DNA of 64,000 nucleotides from CAXBCP01 sp047638395. GTDB lineage: Bacteria; Pseudomonadota; Alphaproteobacteria; MPNO01; UBA830. Under the pieces are notes generated by a model. It was not told the DNA's origin. It was given only the letters and a program-made list of their open reading frames with translations, and did no database searches. A program made the position numbers and the translations under genes. Positions 43,080-52,080 of this stretch are shown piece by piece. Location of the stretch: the NCBI GenBank assembly GCA_047638395.1, contig JBLIMV010000020.1:1-64000 (forward strand), given 5' to 3'. Position 1 is the first letter of the stretch; each line of letters begins with the position of its first letter.

Positions 43080-44141
43080 CTATAACAGGCTCTTGCCACC
43101 GAACCGTTCCATAAATTTCGGTATCGCAGCCTCGTTCACGACGTGACGCGGCACCTCGCCGCGCAGTGCGGTCATCGCGGCGTTGATTGCCCATGGCACG
43201 GCGGGTTCCAGACTGGCGCCCTTGTTGGCGCTGACCATATGGGGCGAGACCAACACTTTGTCGCCAAGGCCGCGCAGCGGCGATTGGAGGTCGAGCGGCT
43301 CGTTCTCGAACACATCTAGGGCGGCGCCTGCGATTTTGTTGCGGTCGAGCGCAAAGAACAGCGCGTCCTCGTCGACAATGGGCCCGCGCGCGGCGTTGAG
43401 CAGGATTGCCGTTGGTTTCATCATCCCGAACTGTGCTTCTGAAATCAGGTGTTGGGTTTCCGCGGTCAGGTTCGAATGGATGGTGATGACGTCAGATGTC
43501 CGCAGCAGCGTTTCCATATTCACCGACCGCGCATTGTGATGGGCGAACTTGGACTCATCTACGTAAGGGTCGTGGGCGATCAGGTTGACGCGCCACGGTG
43601 CCAGCAGATCGCATAGGCGCGATCCGATCCGGCCGAGGCCGACAATGCCGACCGTGATCCCTTCATAACCATCCTGGCGCGCTCCGAGATACGTTCCCGC
43701 CAGTGAATCGTCGCGCCAGCCGCCCTCGCGGACATGACGGTCTTTTTCGCGGATGCGTTTCAGCATGGTCAGCATCATCGTCATGGTGCCTTCGGCGACG
43801 CCGCCCCAGTTGGCCTCGGTCGGTGAATGGGTGACCAGGATGCCGAGATCGGCCGCGGCATCGATATCGACGTCGTCATAGCCGATGGTCAGTTTGGCGA
43901 TGATCCGCGTGCTCGGTAGCCGCGACATGAAATCGTGAGTGAACGTAAACCCGCGCATTACCGCGCCGATGATGGCATCACGCCCGTCCGCGAGGGGGAA
44001 AACGTTGCTTTCGTCGGCGCCGAACGCGCGGCGCCAGTCGGCGTTTCCGAATGTCACGTCACACCCGGCGTCCTCGAGTTCGCTGTATTTCGCGTCGATA
44101 TCGCCCATCGGGGTGTAGACCAGTACTTTGGCACCTGACAT
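43080..44141 (-). CDS. D-isomer-specific 2-hydroxyacid dehydrogenase family protein
   Basis: The 353-aa NAD-dependent enzyme has VGIVGLGRIGSRL (GxGxxG), the catalytic Arg in LNAARGPIVDEDAL, Glu in DVFENEPLDL and His in VSPHMVSANKG. It belongs to the phosphoglycerate/hydroxypyruvate dehydrogenase family. It may reduce or oxidise a 2-oxo or 2-hydroxy acid produced by the surrounding catabolic genes. ATG 44141 has AAAGGG upstream. Confidence 0.92.
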   Translation of the reverse strand: MSGAKVLVYTPMGDIDAKYSELEDAGCDVTFGNADWRRAFGADESNVFPLADGRDAIIGAVMRGFTFTHDFMSRLPSTRIIAKLTIGYDDVDIDAAADLGILVTHSPTEANWGGVAEGTMTMMLTMLKRIREKDRHVREGGWRDDSLAGTYLGARQDGYEGITVGIVGLGRIGSRLCDLLAPWRVNLIAHDPYVDESKFAHHNARSVNMETLLRTSDVITIHSNLTAETQHLISEAQFGMMKPTAILLNAARGPIVDEDALFFALDRNKIAGAALDVFENEPLDLQSPLRGLGDKVLVSPHMVSANKGASLEPAVPWAINAAMTALRGEVPRHVVNEAAIPKFMERFGGKSLL

Positions 44142-44173
44142 CGGTCGGCCCTTTCTTGTTTTAGGTCGGCATA

Positions 44174-44207
44174 AAAAACCCCGGCCAGGAGACCCGGCCG
44201 GGGTGTC
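44174..44207 (-). terminator. Intrinsic terminator after the Bug receptor gene
   Basis: CCCCGGCC (44179-44186) pairs with GGCCGGGG (44196-44203) over a 9-base loop. Read on the minus strand the stem is followed by a T run (44173-44178), placing it right after the receptor stop at 44221. Confidence 0.88.
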
Positions 44208-44220
44208 TTTGTTTGGGGCG

Positions 44221-45252
44221 TTACTTGCCTTTGAGGCCGAGAGCCGCCTGCATCCGGTCGATGATCGCCTGATCGACATTGGTGATGCGTTCGGCGGCGG
44301 CCTGCATATCCTGCCATTTTGCGGATTCCCAGGTCATCTTGCGCTGCTTCGCGCCGGCGATGGCTTCTGGGTCTGCGAACGATTTTTCAAACGCCATACG
44401 CAGCGCAGCAATACGATCCGCCGGAACACCGGGAGGGGCGAGCCAGCCGCGGCCCAGAATCATATTACCTGCCATCAGTTCAGCGACCTGCTTGTCTGTC
44501 GGGTCCGTCACCAGGTTTTTAAGCAACGGTACGTCGGGCATATCGGTCAGCGGTGTGTGGGCGTTGACCGCAATCACGTTCACCTGCTCGACCCAATGCG
44601 ACCGGGCAATTTTCATGCCGGACCATGAGGACTGGAAACCCTGTACCTCTTTCTTGTCCATGGCGAGATAAATGCCGCCCATCCCGCGATAGCCGGTGAT
44701 GACCTTGAACTTGGTGCCGAGCATCTTGTTGACCAGCGTCGGGACGACATAGGTCTGCGACCCCTTGCCGGTGGAGCCGAGCACGACCTGTTTTTTCTTG
44801 GCATCGTCGATACTTGTTACGCCGGTGCTCTTGTAAACAACGAAGGCGCTGCGCGGCTGGTCTGCGCCGCCAAGAAACTGGAAGTCCTTCGCGACGTATT
44901 TGACGCCGGTGGTCCGAAGTCGTGACGCCAGGGGCGTATCTGACAGCAGAATACCGATCATCGTGCCGTCTTTGCGGCCACGCGTATAAAGGAAGTTAGC
45001 AGCCTTGGTGCCGCCGGCGCCACCCATGTTCTGGACGATGACGTTTGGGCTGCCAGGCAGGTATTTTTCAAGGAACGGTGCCAGGTACTGGGTGTACTTG
45101 GTGTGACCGCCGCCGGGGCCCGCTGCCACGACGACCGTGATGGTTTTTCCCTTGTAGAAATCGGCAACGGCATCGGCCGCCGCCGGGGCAGCGAAACCGA
45201 TCGCAGCCAGAGTAGCTACGGCAAGTCCGGGTAGTGAATTTCGCATCGTCAT
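44221..45252 (-). CDS. Tripartite tricarboxylate transporter substrate-binding protein (Bug/TctC family)
   Basis: The 343-aa periplasmic solute-binding protein has a signal peptide ending near AAPAAADA, the Bug pattern DFYKGKTITVVVAAGPGGGHTKYTQYLAP, and VIVQNMGGAGGTKAANFLY. ATG 45252 has GGAGG upstream. Genes for the TctA/TctB membrane parts are absent, so it may work with a transporter elsewhere or act as a sensor. The likely ligand is a carboxylate used by the catabolic cluster. Confidence 0.92.
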   Translation of the reverse strand: MTMRNSLPGLAVATLAAIGFAAPAAADAVADFYKGKTITVVVAAGPGGGHTKYTQYLAPFLEKYLPGSPNVIVQNMGGAGGTKAANFLYTRGRKDGTMIGILLSDTPLASRLRTTGVKYVAKDFQFLGGADQPRSAFVVYKSTGVTSIDDAKKKQVVLGSTGKGSQTYVVPTLVNKMLGTKFKVITGYRGMGGIYLAMDKKEVQGFQSSWSGMKIARSHWVEQVNVIAVNAHTPLTDMPDVPLLKNLVTDPTDKQVAELMAGNMILGRGWLAPPGVPADRIAALRMAFEKSFADPEAIAGAKQRKMTWESAKWQDMQAAAERITNVDQAIIDRMQAALGLKGK

Positions 45253-45329
45253 CGAAAAGTTCCTCCCTGTTTATAAGTGGTGTCAGAGTATGCCATAGCA
45301 AATTGGTCTATGGCGAATAGCGTTTTTGG

Positions 45330-46259
45330 CTACCTGATTTGCAGGATCAGTTTGCCGCGCAAATGACGCGTTTCGCTAACTTTCTGTGCTTCTGCAGCAT
45401 CTTTAAGATCGTATAGTGTGAGTTCCGGCACCGTTACGACCCCGGCGCTATAAAGCTCGACGATACGTTCCATGAAGTGCCGCGCACGACCGACACTGGG
45501 GCGCAGCGACTGGACGTCATCGCGGGTCGCTTCAGGCGCCTTCATGCCGGACGCAATGAACGCGGCGCGCCCACCGGGTTTGAGCACGTCGAACGCCTTC
45601 AGCCCGACATCGCCGCCGACGGTGTCGAACACGGCGTCGCAATCCGAGACAACCTCTGTGAAATCAACCGCGTTATAATCGATGATCTCGTCGGCACCGA
45701 GTGCCCGGACATAATCATGGTTGCGGGCACTTGCCGTCGTGATGACATGCGCGCCAATGTGCTTTGCAAGCTGGATCGCAAATCCGGCGACACCACCGGC
45801 ACCGCCCTGGATCAGAATTTTTTCACCCGGCTGAAGTTTGAGTGTGTCTTCAATCGAGATGACGGCCGTCAGCCCGATCAGCGACAGAGCATCAATATCG
45901 ACATGTGAAATGTTGTCCGGTTTTTTGGCGAGGACCGCGGCCTTGGTCGCGACCTTTTCGCAATACGTACCTTCCTGTCCGACGGGAAGCACACCGAAGA
46001 CGGCGTCACCGACGGCAAGATCGGTCACATCGCTGCCCACCTCGCTGACGATGCCGGAAAAATCCCGCCCGCAGATATAAGGGAAAAAGGCTGTCGGCGC
46101 GTACGACCCCTGACGGACCTTCCAGTCTGCGCCGTTTACGCTGGCGGCATGGATGTCGACAACGACTTCATCGGCGGCGGCGACCGGGTCGGGCAAGTCG
46201 CCGTACTGGAGAACATCGACTGCGCCGTTTTCGTTGAAATAGACCGCTTTCATCTGCAT
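45330..46259 (-). CDS. MDR-family zinc-independent NAD(P)-dependent oxidoreductase
   Basis: The 309-aa enzyme of the medium-chain dehydrogenase/quinone oxidoreductase type has GRDFSGIVSEVG near residue 65 and the nucleotide-binding ILIQGGAGGVAGFAIQLAK near 150. The zinc ligands of alcohol dehydrogenases are not present. It probably reduces an enoyl or quinone group. ATG 46259 is used, with ATG 46253 equally possible. Confidence 0.9.
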   Translation of the reverse strand: MQMKAVYFNENGAVDVLQYGDLPDPVAAADEVVVDIHAASVNGADWKVRQGSYAPTAFFPYICGRDFSGIVSEVGSDVTDLAVGDAVFGVLPVGQEGTYCEKVATKAAVLAKKPDNISHVDIDALSLIGLTAVISIEDTLKLQPGEKILIQGGAGGVAGFAIQLAKHIGAHVITTASARNHDYVRALGADEIIDYNAVDFTEVVSDCDAVFDTVGGDVGLKAFDVLKPGGRAAFIASGMKAPEATRDDVQSLRPSVGRARHFMERIVELYSAGVVTVPELTLYDLKDAAEAQKVSETRHLRGKLILQIR

Positions 46260-46418
46260 TTCGCCTTTTATCTGGAGTGTTAAGGGCCGAGTTTAGCGGT
46301 GAATGCGTCGGCGTGAAACACCGGGGCCCGACTGGGGCCGACCCGGTGTCCGGGATTGAACCTGCCACCGGATTGGCTCACAATCGATTGAGAAGAAAAG
46401 CCCGAAGGAGTTCTGCAC

Positions 46419-47447
46419 ATGACCATCGACATGCACGCCCATTGGAGCCCGCCCGAACTGATCGATATCTATCGGGCGCGGACCGAGCCGCCGATGATCT
46501 ATAAGAACGCCGAAGGCGAGGAGGTCATCAAGACCCGGCGCGGCGAGCAGGCCTTCGAAGGTATGTTCGACGACCTCGAGACCCGCCTTGCCGAAATGGA
46601 CGCGCATGGGGTGACAACCGGTGTCTTGTCGCTCTGGGGGCCGCATCAGTGGATCGAGCGGCTGCCCGTCGCGCAATCCGTGCCGGCGGTGCAGGTGTTT
46701 AACGACGCGACGTCGGCGATGTGTGCCGAAAACCCGGGCCGCTTTGTTGCTTATGGCTCGTTGCCAATGGCCGATATGGATGCCGCTGTCGCCGAGCTGG
46801 ACCGGATCATGGCGCTGCCCGGCATGATCGGCGCCATTGTGCCCGCCAATGCCTTCATGACCTATGCCGATGCGGAGGCGTTACGTCCGCTGCTGGCCGC
46901 CGCCAACAGGCACAAGGCGGCGCTGTTTATCCATTGGGGGCCGCGACCCGGCGATGTGTGGCCGCGTACGCCTGCCGATAATGACAATTTCATTCGCCGT
47001 ATGGGCACGCTGGATATGCAGGCCAGTCTTTCCGCCTGCACGGTGACGCTGACCATGACGGATTTGCTGGACGACTATCCGGATGCCCGGTTCCACATTC
47101 ATAATCTTGGCGGGAATATTGCGTTCGAGGTTGAACGTCTTGATCACCGGAGCATGCTGGATTCGCCGGATGAGCCATTGCCGTCGACCCGGCTGACGAA
47201 GCCCAACCTCTGGTATGACTGCAATTCGTTCGGGGCGAAGTCGATCGACATGGCGATCTCGCTCTATGGCGTGGACCGTATCGTCTATGCGACCGACGGG
47301 ACGGCTTTCGGGTGCGACTGGACCAACAAGGCGATCGCCGGCGCGGACCTGACCGAGGACGAGCGGGACTTGATCCGCACCGGAAATGCCCGGGCGATGC
47401 TGGGCCACCTCGCGCCGCTTCAGGGCCTCGCCGAGGCTGCCGAGTGA
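46419..47447 (+). CDS. Amidohydrolase family protein (ACMSD-type)
   Basis: The 342-aa amidohydrolase_2/ACMSD-like enzyme has DMHAHW (metal ligands H6, H8), LFIHWGPRP, HIHNLGGN and YATDGTAFG (metal Asp). Members decarboxylate or hydrolyse aromatic or ring-cleaved carboxylates. AAGGAG precedes ATG 46419. Its TGA overlaps a possible GTG start of the CPCCG small protein, suggesting coupling. Confidence 0.92.
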   Translation: MTIDMHAHWSPPELIDIYRARTEPPMIYKNAEGEEVIKTRRGEQAFEGMFDDLETRLAEMDAHGVTTGVLSLWGPHQWIERLPVAQSVPAVQVFNDATSAMCAENPGRFVAYGSLPMADMDAAVAELDRIMALPGMIGAIVPANAFMTYADAEALRPLLAAANRHKAALFIHWGPRPGDVWPRTPADNDNFIRRMGTLDMQASLSACTVTLTMTDLLDDYPDARFHIHNLGGNIAFEVERLDHRSMLDSPDEPLPSTRLTKPNLWYDCNSFGAKSIDMAISLYGVDRIVYATDGTAFGCDWTNKAIAGADLTEDERDLIRTGNARAMLGHLAPLQGLAEAAE

Positions 47448-47458
47448 CCGGGGAAATC

Positions 47459-47656
47459 ATGTCCTTCGAAACCGGCCTTGTCACCGATATGACCATGCAC
47501 CAGGCGATGCGCGCTCAGGTGCTGGACGTGCTGGAGAATTCGGACATGACCGAGGAACAGAAACAGCAGATCCTCGTCTCTCTCAGCTGTCCGTGCTGCG
47601 GCGGCAGCGGGATGTCGCTGACTATCCCGCTGGATAATTCGAAACCGGTTTTCTAG
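47459..47656 (+). CDS. Small CPCCG zinc-finger-like protein, unknown
   Basis: This 65-aa ORF has GGGGAAA before ATG 47459. A GTG at 47444 overlaps the amidohydrolase stop and would add five residues. The C-terminal SCPCCGGSGMSL resembles a half zinc ribbon of the DnaJ type, and the rest is helical and acidic. It may be an accessory to the neighbouring amidohydrolase. It is convergent with the dioxygenase gene, whose stop overlaps it by 4 bases. Confidence 0.7.
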   Translation: MSFETGLVTDMTMHQAMRAQVLDVLENSDMTEEQKQQILVSLSCPCCGGSGMSLTIPLDNSKPVF

Positions 47657-48483
47657 AACGGGCGGTCGCCCTCGATCCCGACACGACGTAACAGGCGACG
47701 TTCGTCGGCCGGGAAAGCGGTGCGCGCGTGCTGGGTACAGCGATTGTCCCACATCACGAGATCGTCGACCTGCCAGACATGTTCATAAACGTGGCGCCTG
47801 TCTTCGGCATGACAGAACAATTGCTGCAGCAGATCATCGCTTTCGTGGGCCGGAAGTCCGACCAGTTCCTCGGTCATCAACCGGTTTACGTAAAGCGCCT
47901 TGCGCTTCGTTTCGGGATGCGTGCGTATCGCCGGGTGGACGGCATGCGGCGCGTCGGATCGGTCGAACCGGCCTGTCTTAACCTGGGTTTCGTAATCGAA
48001 AATATTTATGGCCTGCAGGCCGTCCAGCCGATTTTTCAGGTCGCCCGGCAGGGAATCGTATGCGTCGTACATGTTCGCAAACAGGGTGTTGCCGCCGGTT
48101 GATGGAATTTCCTCGGCGTAGAGCATCGCGCCCATCAGGGGCTTCTCGAGGAACACCGAGTCCGAATGGAACATCAGCTCGCCATCCGGCAGCAAGCCGA
48201 TAGGCTCCCCATTTTCACGCACATTGCTGATCAGCATCAGCCGCCGGTCGCCGCCGTCACCGCGCTGTTTCGAGCGGGCGCCGACGGTCGGCCCGAAATA
48301 CCCGGCAAGCCGGGCCTGATCGTCTTCGGAGATCTCGCCGCAGCGGAATACGAGAACCAGGTGCTCAAGCCAGGCGTCGCGGATCGCGGCGATTGTGTCG
48401 TCGTTCAGAGGCGATGTCAGGTCGAGATCGCGTATCTCCGCGCCCAGGGAAGCGGCGAGGGGGCGGATCGTCAGCCCTGACAT
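47653..48483 (-). CDS. TauD/TfdA-family Fe(II)/2-oxoglutarate dioxygenase
   Basis: The 276-aa enzyme has the iron-binding facial triad HSD (H106, D108) and H252, with the late arginine in RRLLRRVG for 2-oxoglutarate. It is a cytoplasmic hydroxylase of the taurine/2,4-D dioxygenase type. ATG 48483 lies 4 bases after the stop of the Mo-hydroxylase large subunit, whose last codons hold the GGAGG site, so it is translated with that operon. Confidence 0.91.
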   Translation of the reverse strand: MSGLTIRPLAASLGAEIRDLDLTSPLNDDTIAAIRDAWLEHLVLVFRCGEISEDDQARLAGYFGPTVGARSKQRGDGGDRRLMLISNVRENGEPIGLLPDGELMFHSDSVFLEKPLMGAMLYAEEIPSTGGNTLFANMYDAYDSLPGDLKNRLDGLQAINIFDYETQVKTGRFDRSDAPHAVHPAIRTHPETKRKALYVNRLMTEELVGLPAHESDDLLQQLFCHAEDRRHVYEHVWQVDDLVMWDNRCTQHARTAFPADERRLLRRVGIEGDRPF

Positions 48484-48487
48484 GGCG

Positions 48488-50650
48488 TTACGCCTCCATT
48501 GCCGCTGCGCGGATGGCATCCGGCGTGAATGGCATCCGCCGCAGGCGTAGCCCGGTGGCATTGTATATCGCGTTGGCGATCGCGGCCCCCGTTGGGCCCG
48601 ATACCGCTTCGCCTGCGCCCAGGAATGGCACACCGGGCCGCTCGATCAGGACTGTCTCAATGTCCGGCACGTTGTCGAAGCCAAGGATCGGGTAGGTTTC
48701 CCAGTCGCGGCTGGTGACGCCGTCGCGGTCCCAGGTGACCTGTTCGTTAATCGTCCAGCTCGCTGCCTGAAGGAACCCGCCATCGTATTGTGCGGTTATG
48801 CCGTCGCGGTCGACAATTTCACCGGCGTCACCCGCAAGCACGGCCCGGCGCAATTTGACCTCTGCGGCGTCGCTCACTTCCAGTTCGACGCCGACGGCAG
48901 CATAGGCCTTCAGATTTTTATACTGGGCAAAGGCGATGCCGCGGCCGATACCGTCATCGGCGCTGAAATCCATGCGCGCGGCGACGGCTTCGAGCACTTC
49001 GCGCCCACGCGTGTCTTCCAGATAGTTCAGCCGGAACGTGACCGGATCGATCCCCGCGGCCTCGGCCAGCTCATCCATGAAGGATTCAATGGCGAACACA
49101 TTGCCGAAGGCCCCCAGGGTCCGCAGGGCGGATGTCCGCAGCGGCAGGTCGCGCACCAGGTTTTTGACCAGGCGCTTGTTCGGGAACACATATAGCGGGT
49201 CGAGGTTGCGGTGGATGCCCATGTGGCGGACCATCGCCGGCTGGGGGATGAATTCCGGCGGCGGGTTTTCGCGGAATCGGCTCGACAGCAGGCGTGCGGC
49301 GCCGGCCATGTTCGGTCCCGACCGCGGGCGCATGTTGAACGTGTCGCCGTAACTTTCATGGTTCCAGTCGAGCACCTTGCCGTCTGCATCCAGGCTGGCC
49401 CGAAGCTGCATCGACGTCGCCGTCGCATAGGGCGACCAGGCGTGTTCTTCCTCCCGGGTCCATTTGAGCAGGACTGGTTTGCCCGGCAGGGCGCGGGCGA
49501 CGAGGGCGGCGTCGAACGCCGCGTCGTCTGCGCCGTTATGGCCATAACAACCGGCCCCCGGCACGTGTTCGATCCGCACAGTCCCGGGGTCGATATTGAA
49601 GGCTTCGGCGACCGCATCGCGCAGAAAATAGATACCCTGGCTATGCGACCATAACTGCAATCCGCCATCCTGCCAGATGGCACAGCCGGCGGACGGACCC
49701 ATTGAGGCGTGTGCGTGATAAGGCTTGTCGTAGCGGGCCTCCAGCGTGATGGCGGCGCCTTCCGGTGAATCGGCCAGGGGCGGGACCGGTTTATCCTGTG
49801 GCACGCCGTCATTCTCGACCGGGCGGCTCTCGCGGGGATTGGCGGTCAGACTTTCGAAAACATCGTTTTCCGACAGCGCGCCTGAGGTGTCCCAGTCGCA
49901 GGCAGCGAACAGCCGCTCGGCGGCGCGTATCACGGCGAATTCGTCGACGCCGGCGACGGCAACGAAGCTGCCGTCGCGGATGATGTCGATCCCGCTCTGG
50001 CGCAATCTGTCGGCGGCCTCGTCATTGATGCCGTTGAGGCGTGCGTTGTAATGCGGGGGGCGCACGACACGGGCATGGAGCATGCCCGGCATCTTCATAT
50101 CCTGGAGAAAACGGTAATTCCCGGTAACAATTTCCGCCAGGCCGAGCGGTGCAATGTTCTCGCCCACGATTGTATGGGTTTCCGGGTCTTTGACATCGAC
50201 ATCCGGGTCAACGTCGACACCAAAAGGCCTGTCGCCCTGTATCTCTTCATAGGTGACGCTGCGGTTTGTGTCGCGCGCCTGAATCAGGCCTTCATCGACG
50301 TCGAGTGTCTCGACATCCACGCCGAGCTGCTCGGCCGCCAGTGCCAGCATGTGCCGCCGCGCGGTTGCCGATGCCAGCCGCACAGCGCTGCCGGATTCCA
50401 TCATCGAATTGCTGCCCGATGTAATGCCTTCATCCGGGGATTCGCCGGTGACGGTGCGCACCATGTCGATGCGGTCCAGCGGCACGTCCAGTTCCTCGGC
50501 GGCGATCATAGCGAGCGCCGTCGAGATACGCTGCCCGATATCGACCTTGCCGCTGCGGATAGAGATGCGGCCATCGGCACCGATTGAGACCCATTCGTCG
50601 AGCCCGGGGTGATTGGCGAGGCTGGGACTGGAAAAGACCGATTTAGACAT
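48488..50650 (-). CDS. Molybdenum hydroxylase large subunit (isoquinoline 1-oxidoreductase beta-like)
   Basis: The 720-aa protein is the Moco subunit of a two-subunit oxidase of the IorAB type. It has GITSGSNSMMESG, GAGCYGHNGADDAAFDAAL and a C-terminal FLGAGEAVSGPTGAA with the expected catalytic Glu. No FAD subunit lies next to it, in contrast to the three-subunit enzyme at the left edge; IorAB-like enzymes use cytochrome-type acceptors. AAGGAG precedes ATG 50650. It overlaps the iron-sulfur gene by 8 bases. Confidence 0.92.
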   Translation of the reverse strand: MSKSVFSSPSLANHPGLDEWVSIGADGRISIRSGKVDIGQRISTALAMIAAEELDVPLDRIDMVRTVTGESPDEGITSGSNSMMESGSAVRLASATARRHMLALAAEQLGVDVETLDVDEGLIQARDTNRSVTYEEIQGDRPFGVDVDPDVDVKDPETHTIVGENIAPLGLAEIVTGNYRFLQDMKMPGMLHARVVRPPHYNARLNGINDEAADRLRQSGIDIIRDGSFVAVAGVDEFAVIRAAERLFAACDWDTSGALSENDVFESLTANPRESRPVENDGVPQDKPVPPLADSPEGAAITLEARYDKPYHAHASMGPSAGCAIWQDGGLQLWSHSQGIYFLRDAVAEAFNIDPGTVRIEHVPGAGCYGHNGADDAAFDAALVARALPGKPVLLKWTREEEHAWSPYATATSMQLRASLDADGKVLDWNHESYGDTFNMRPRSGPNMAGAARLLSSRFRENPPPEFIPQPAMVRHMGIHRNLDPLYVFPNKRLVKNLVRDLPLRTSALRTLGAFGNVFAIESFMDELAEAAGIDPVTFRLNYLEDTRGREVLEAVAARMDFSADDGIGRGIAFAQYKNLKAYAAVGVELEVSDAAEVKLRRAVLAGDAGEIVDRDGITAQYDGGFLQAASWTINEQVTWDRDGVTSRDWETYPILGFDNVPDIETVLIERPGVPFLGAGEAVSGPTGAAIANAIYNATGLRLRRMPFTPDAIRAAAMEA

Positions 50651-51113
50651 TGCCGATCTCCTTCGCAGCACGCTCGATGGCGGCGATTACCCGGCCGTGC
50701 GAGCCGCACCGACAGAGGTGCTCTTCAAGTCCGGCAACGATTGCGTCGCGGTCCGGCGTTGTATTGGCTTTGAGCAATGAGGTTGCCGCGACGACGAGAC
50801 CGGCGGTGCAATATCCGCATTGGGCCGCTCCTTCGGCGATAAATGCCTTTTGTACGGCAGCGCCGACGACATCGTTTCCAAGGGCTTCGATTGTGACGAT
50901 GTCTTTGCCGGTAAATTCGCCCGCCGGGCGGTTGCAGCACAGGGTCGCTTCGCCGTCGACCAGCACCGCACAGGCGCCGCATTGTTCCAGCCCGCAACCG
51001 AGCTTGGCGCCCGTCAGGTCAAGATCGTTCCGCAATACGTAGAGGAGCGGCGTCGCGGGATCGCAATCGATGTCCCGGGTTTGGCCGTTAATCGTGAGAG
51101 TCAGAGAGTCCAT
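50643..51113 (-). CDS. Molybdenum hydroxylase 2Fe-2S subunit (IorA-like)
   Basis: The 156-aa protein has the two 2Fe-2S domains of the IorA/CoxS family, with CGLEQCGACAVLVDGEATLC (C40, C45, C48, C60), QCGYCTAGL and HLCRCGSH. It pairs with the large subunit, which it overlaps by 8 bases. ATG 51113 is right for the family; the frame is open upstream, but that stretch lies inside the amidohydrolase gene. Confidence 0.93.
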   Translation of the reverse strand: MDSLTLTINGQTRDIDCDPATPLLYVLRNDLDLTGAKLGCGLEQCGACAVLVDGEATLCCNRPAGEFTGKDIVTIEALGNDVVGAAVQKAFIAEGAAQCGYCTAGLVVAATSLLKANTTPDRDAIVAGLEEHLCRCGSHGRVIAAIERAAKEIGNV

Positions 51114-51118
51114 TAATT

Positions 51119-52069
51119 TTAAGCACCGAATTGGGGAAAGAGTTTGAGCGCGTTGTCGCGTTCGATTCCCTGCAGCACGTCGGGGTCGAGTCCCATTTCC
51201 TGCAGGGCCTTGATCGAGCCTGTCATGGTCGGTTCCGGTGCGAACGGATAGTCGCTGCCGAACAGCACGTGGTCTGGTGTGACCAGCTCGAACAGGCTGC
51301 GGAAGGCAAGCCAGTTCGCCGACAGCGCTGTGTCGTAATACAGCCGCTCCAGTTCGGGGACGACGCCGTTCGGTACGTGTTCCTTGAAGCCCGGGCGGCC
51401 CTGGAGGCGGCCGATGCGCTCGGCAAGGAACGGAATTGCCCCGCCGGCGTGGCTGAAAATGAAATTGATGTCCTGGCAACGCGCGAACGTGCCGTTGAAC
51501 AGCAGGCTGACCACGGCGCGCGTCGTATCGAACGGGAAATCCAGCGTCGCCGCGGGAATTTCCGGCTGGCACTGGTTGCAGGGTGCATTGGTCGGGTGGA
51601 AATAGACGGTCGCTTTCCGCCGGTTCAGTTCATCGAAGACCGGTGCAAAGGCCGGGTCGCCGGGGTAGCGGTTACCGTATGATGTCAGCAGGCCGATGCC
51701 GTCGGCCTTCAGTTCGTCCAGCGCATAGGCGATTTCGGCGAGGCTGGCGTCAACATCGGGCAGCGGCAGCGAGGCAAACACGCCGAACCGGGTAGGGTGG
51801 TCCTTCGTGATCTCGGCGGCATATTCGTTGCAGTGCCTGCAGAGATCGATGGTTTCCTGGGTTTCGCCGAACCACAGACCGGGCGCGGAGATCGATGTCA
51901 GCGCGGTCTGGATACCGTTGCGGTCCATCGCCTCGATCGACATTTCAGGCGTCCATTCCGGCGTCTTGCCCGCCAGGATCAGCGGGCCGATCCGGTCATC
52001 GCCGACGATCTCGACATAGTTCGGCGGCAGGATGTGGTGATGAACGTCGATGCGGTGGCAATTTTCCAT
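51119..52069 (-). CDS. Amidohydrolase family protein (ACMSD-type)
   Basis: The 316-aa enzyme has IDVHHHILP (metal ligands), YFHPTNAP, FSHAGGAIPF and LFGSDYPFAPEP (metal Asp). It is close to 2-amino-3-carboxymuconate-6-semialdehyde decarboxylase and resorcylate/hydroxybenzoate decarboxylases. It ends 5 bases before the iron-sulfur subunit of the Mo-hydroxylase, with UbiD upstream, so hydroxylation and decarboxylation sit in one operon. Confidence 0.92.
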   Translation of the reverse strand: MENCHRIDVHHHILPPNYVEIVGDDRIGPLILAGKTPEWTPEMSIEAMDRNGIQTALTSISAPGLWFGETQETIDLCRHCNEYAAEITKDHPTRFGVFASLPLPDVDASLAEIAYALDELKADGIGLLTSYGNRYPGDPAFAPVFDELNRRKATVYFHPTNAPCNQCQPEIPAATLDFPFDTTRAVVSLLFNGTFARCQDINFIFSHAGGAIPFLAERIGRLQGRPGFKEHVPNGVVPELERLYYDTALSANWLAFRSLFELVTPDHVLFGSDYPFAPEPTMTGSIKALQEMGLDPDVLQGIERDNALKLFPQFGA

Positions 52070-52080
52070 CCGAATGATCC

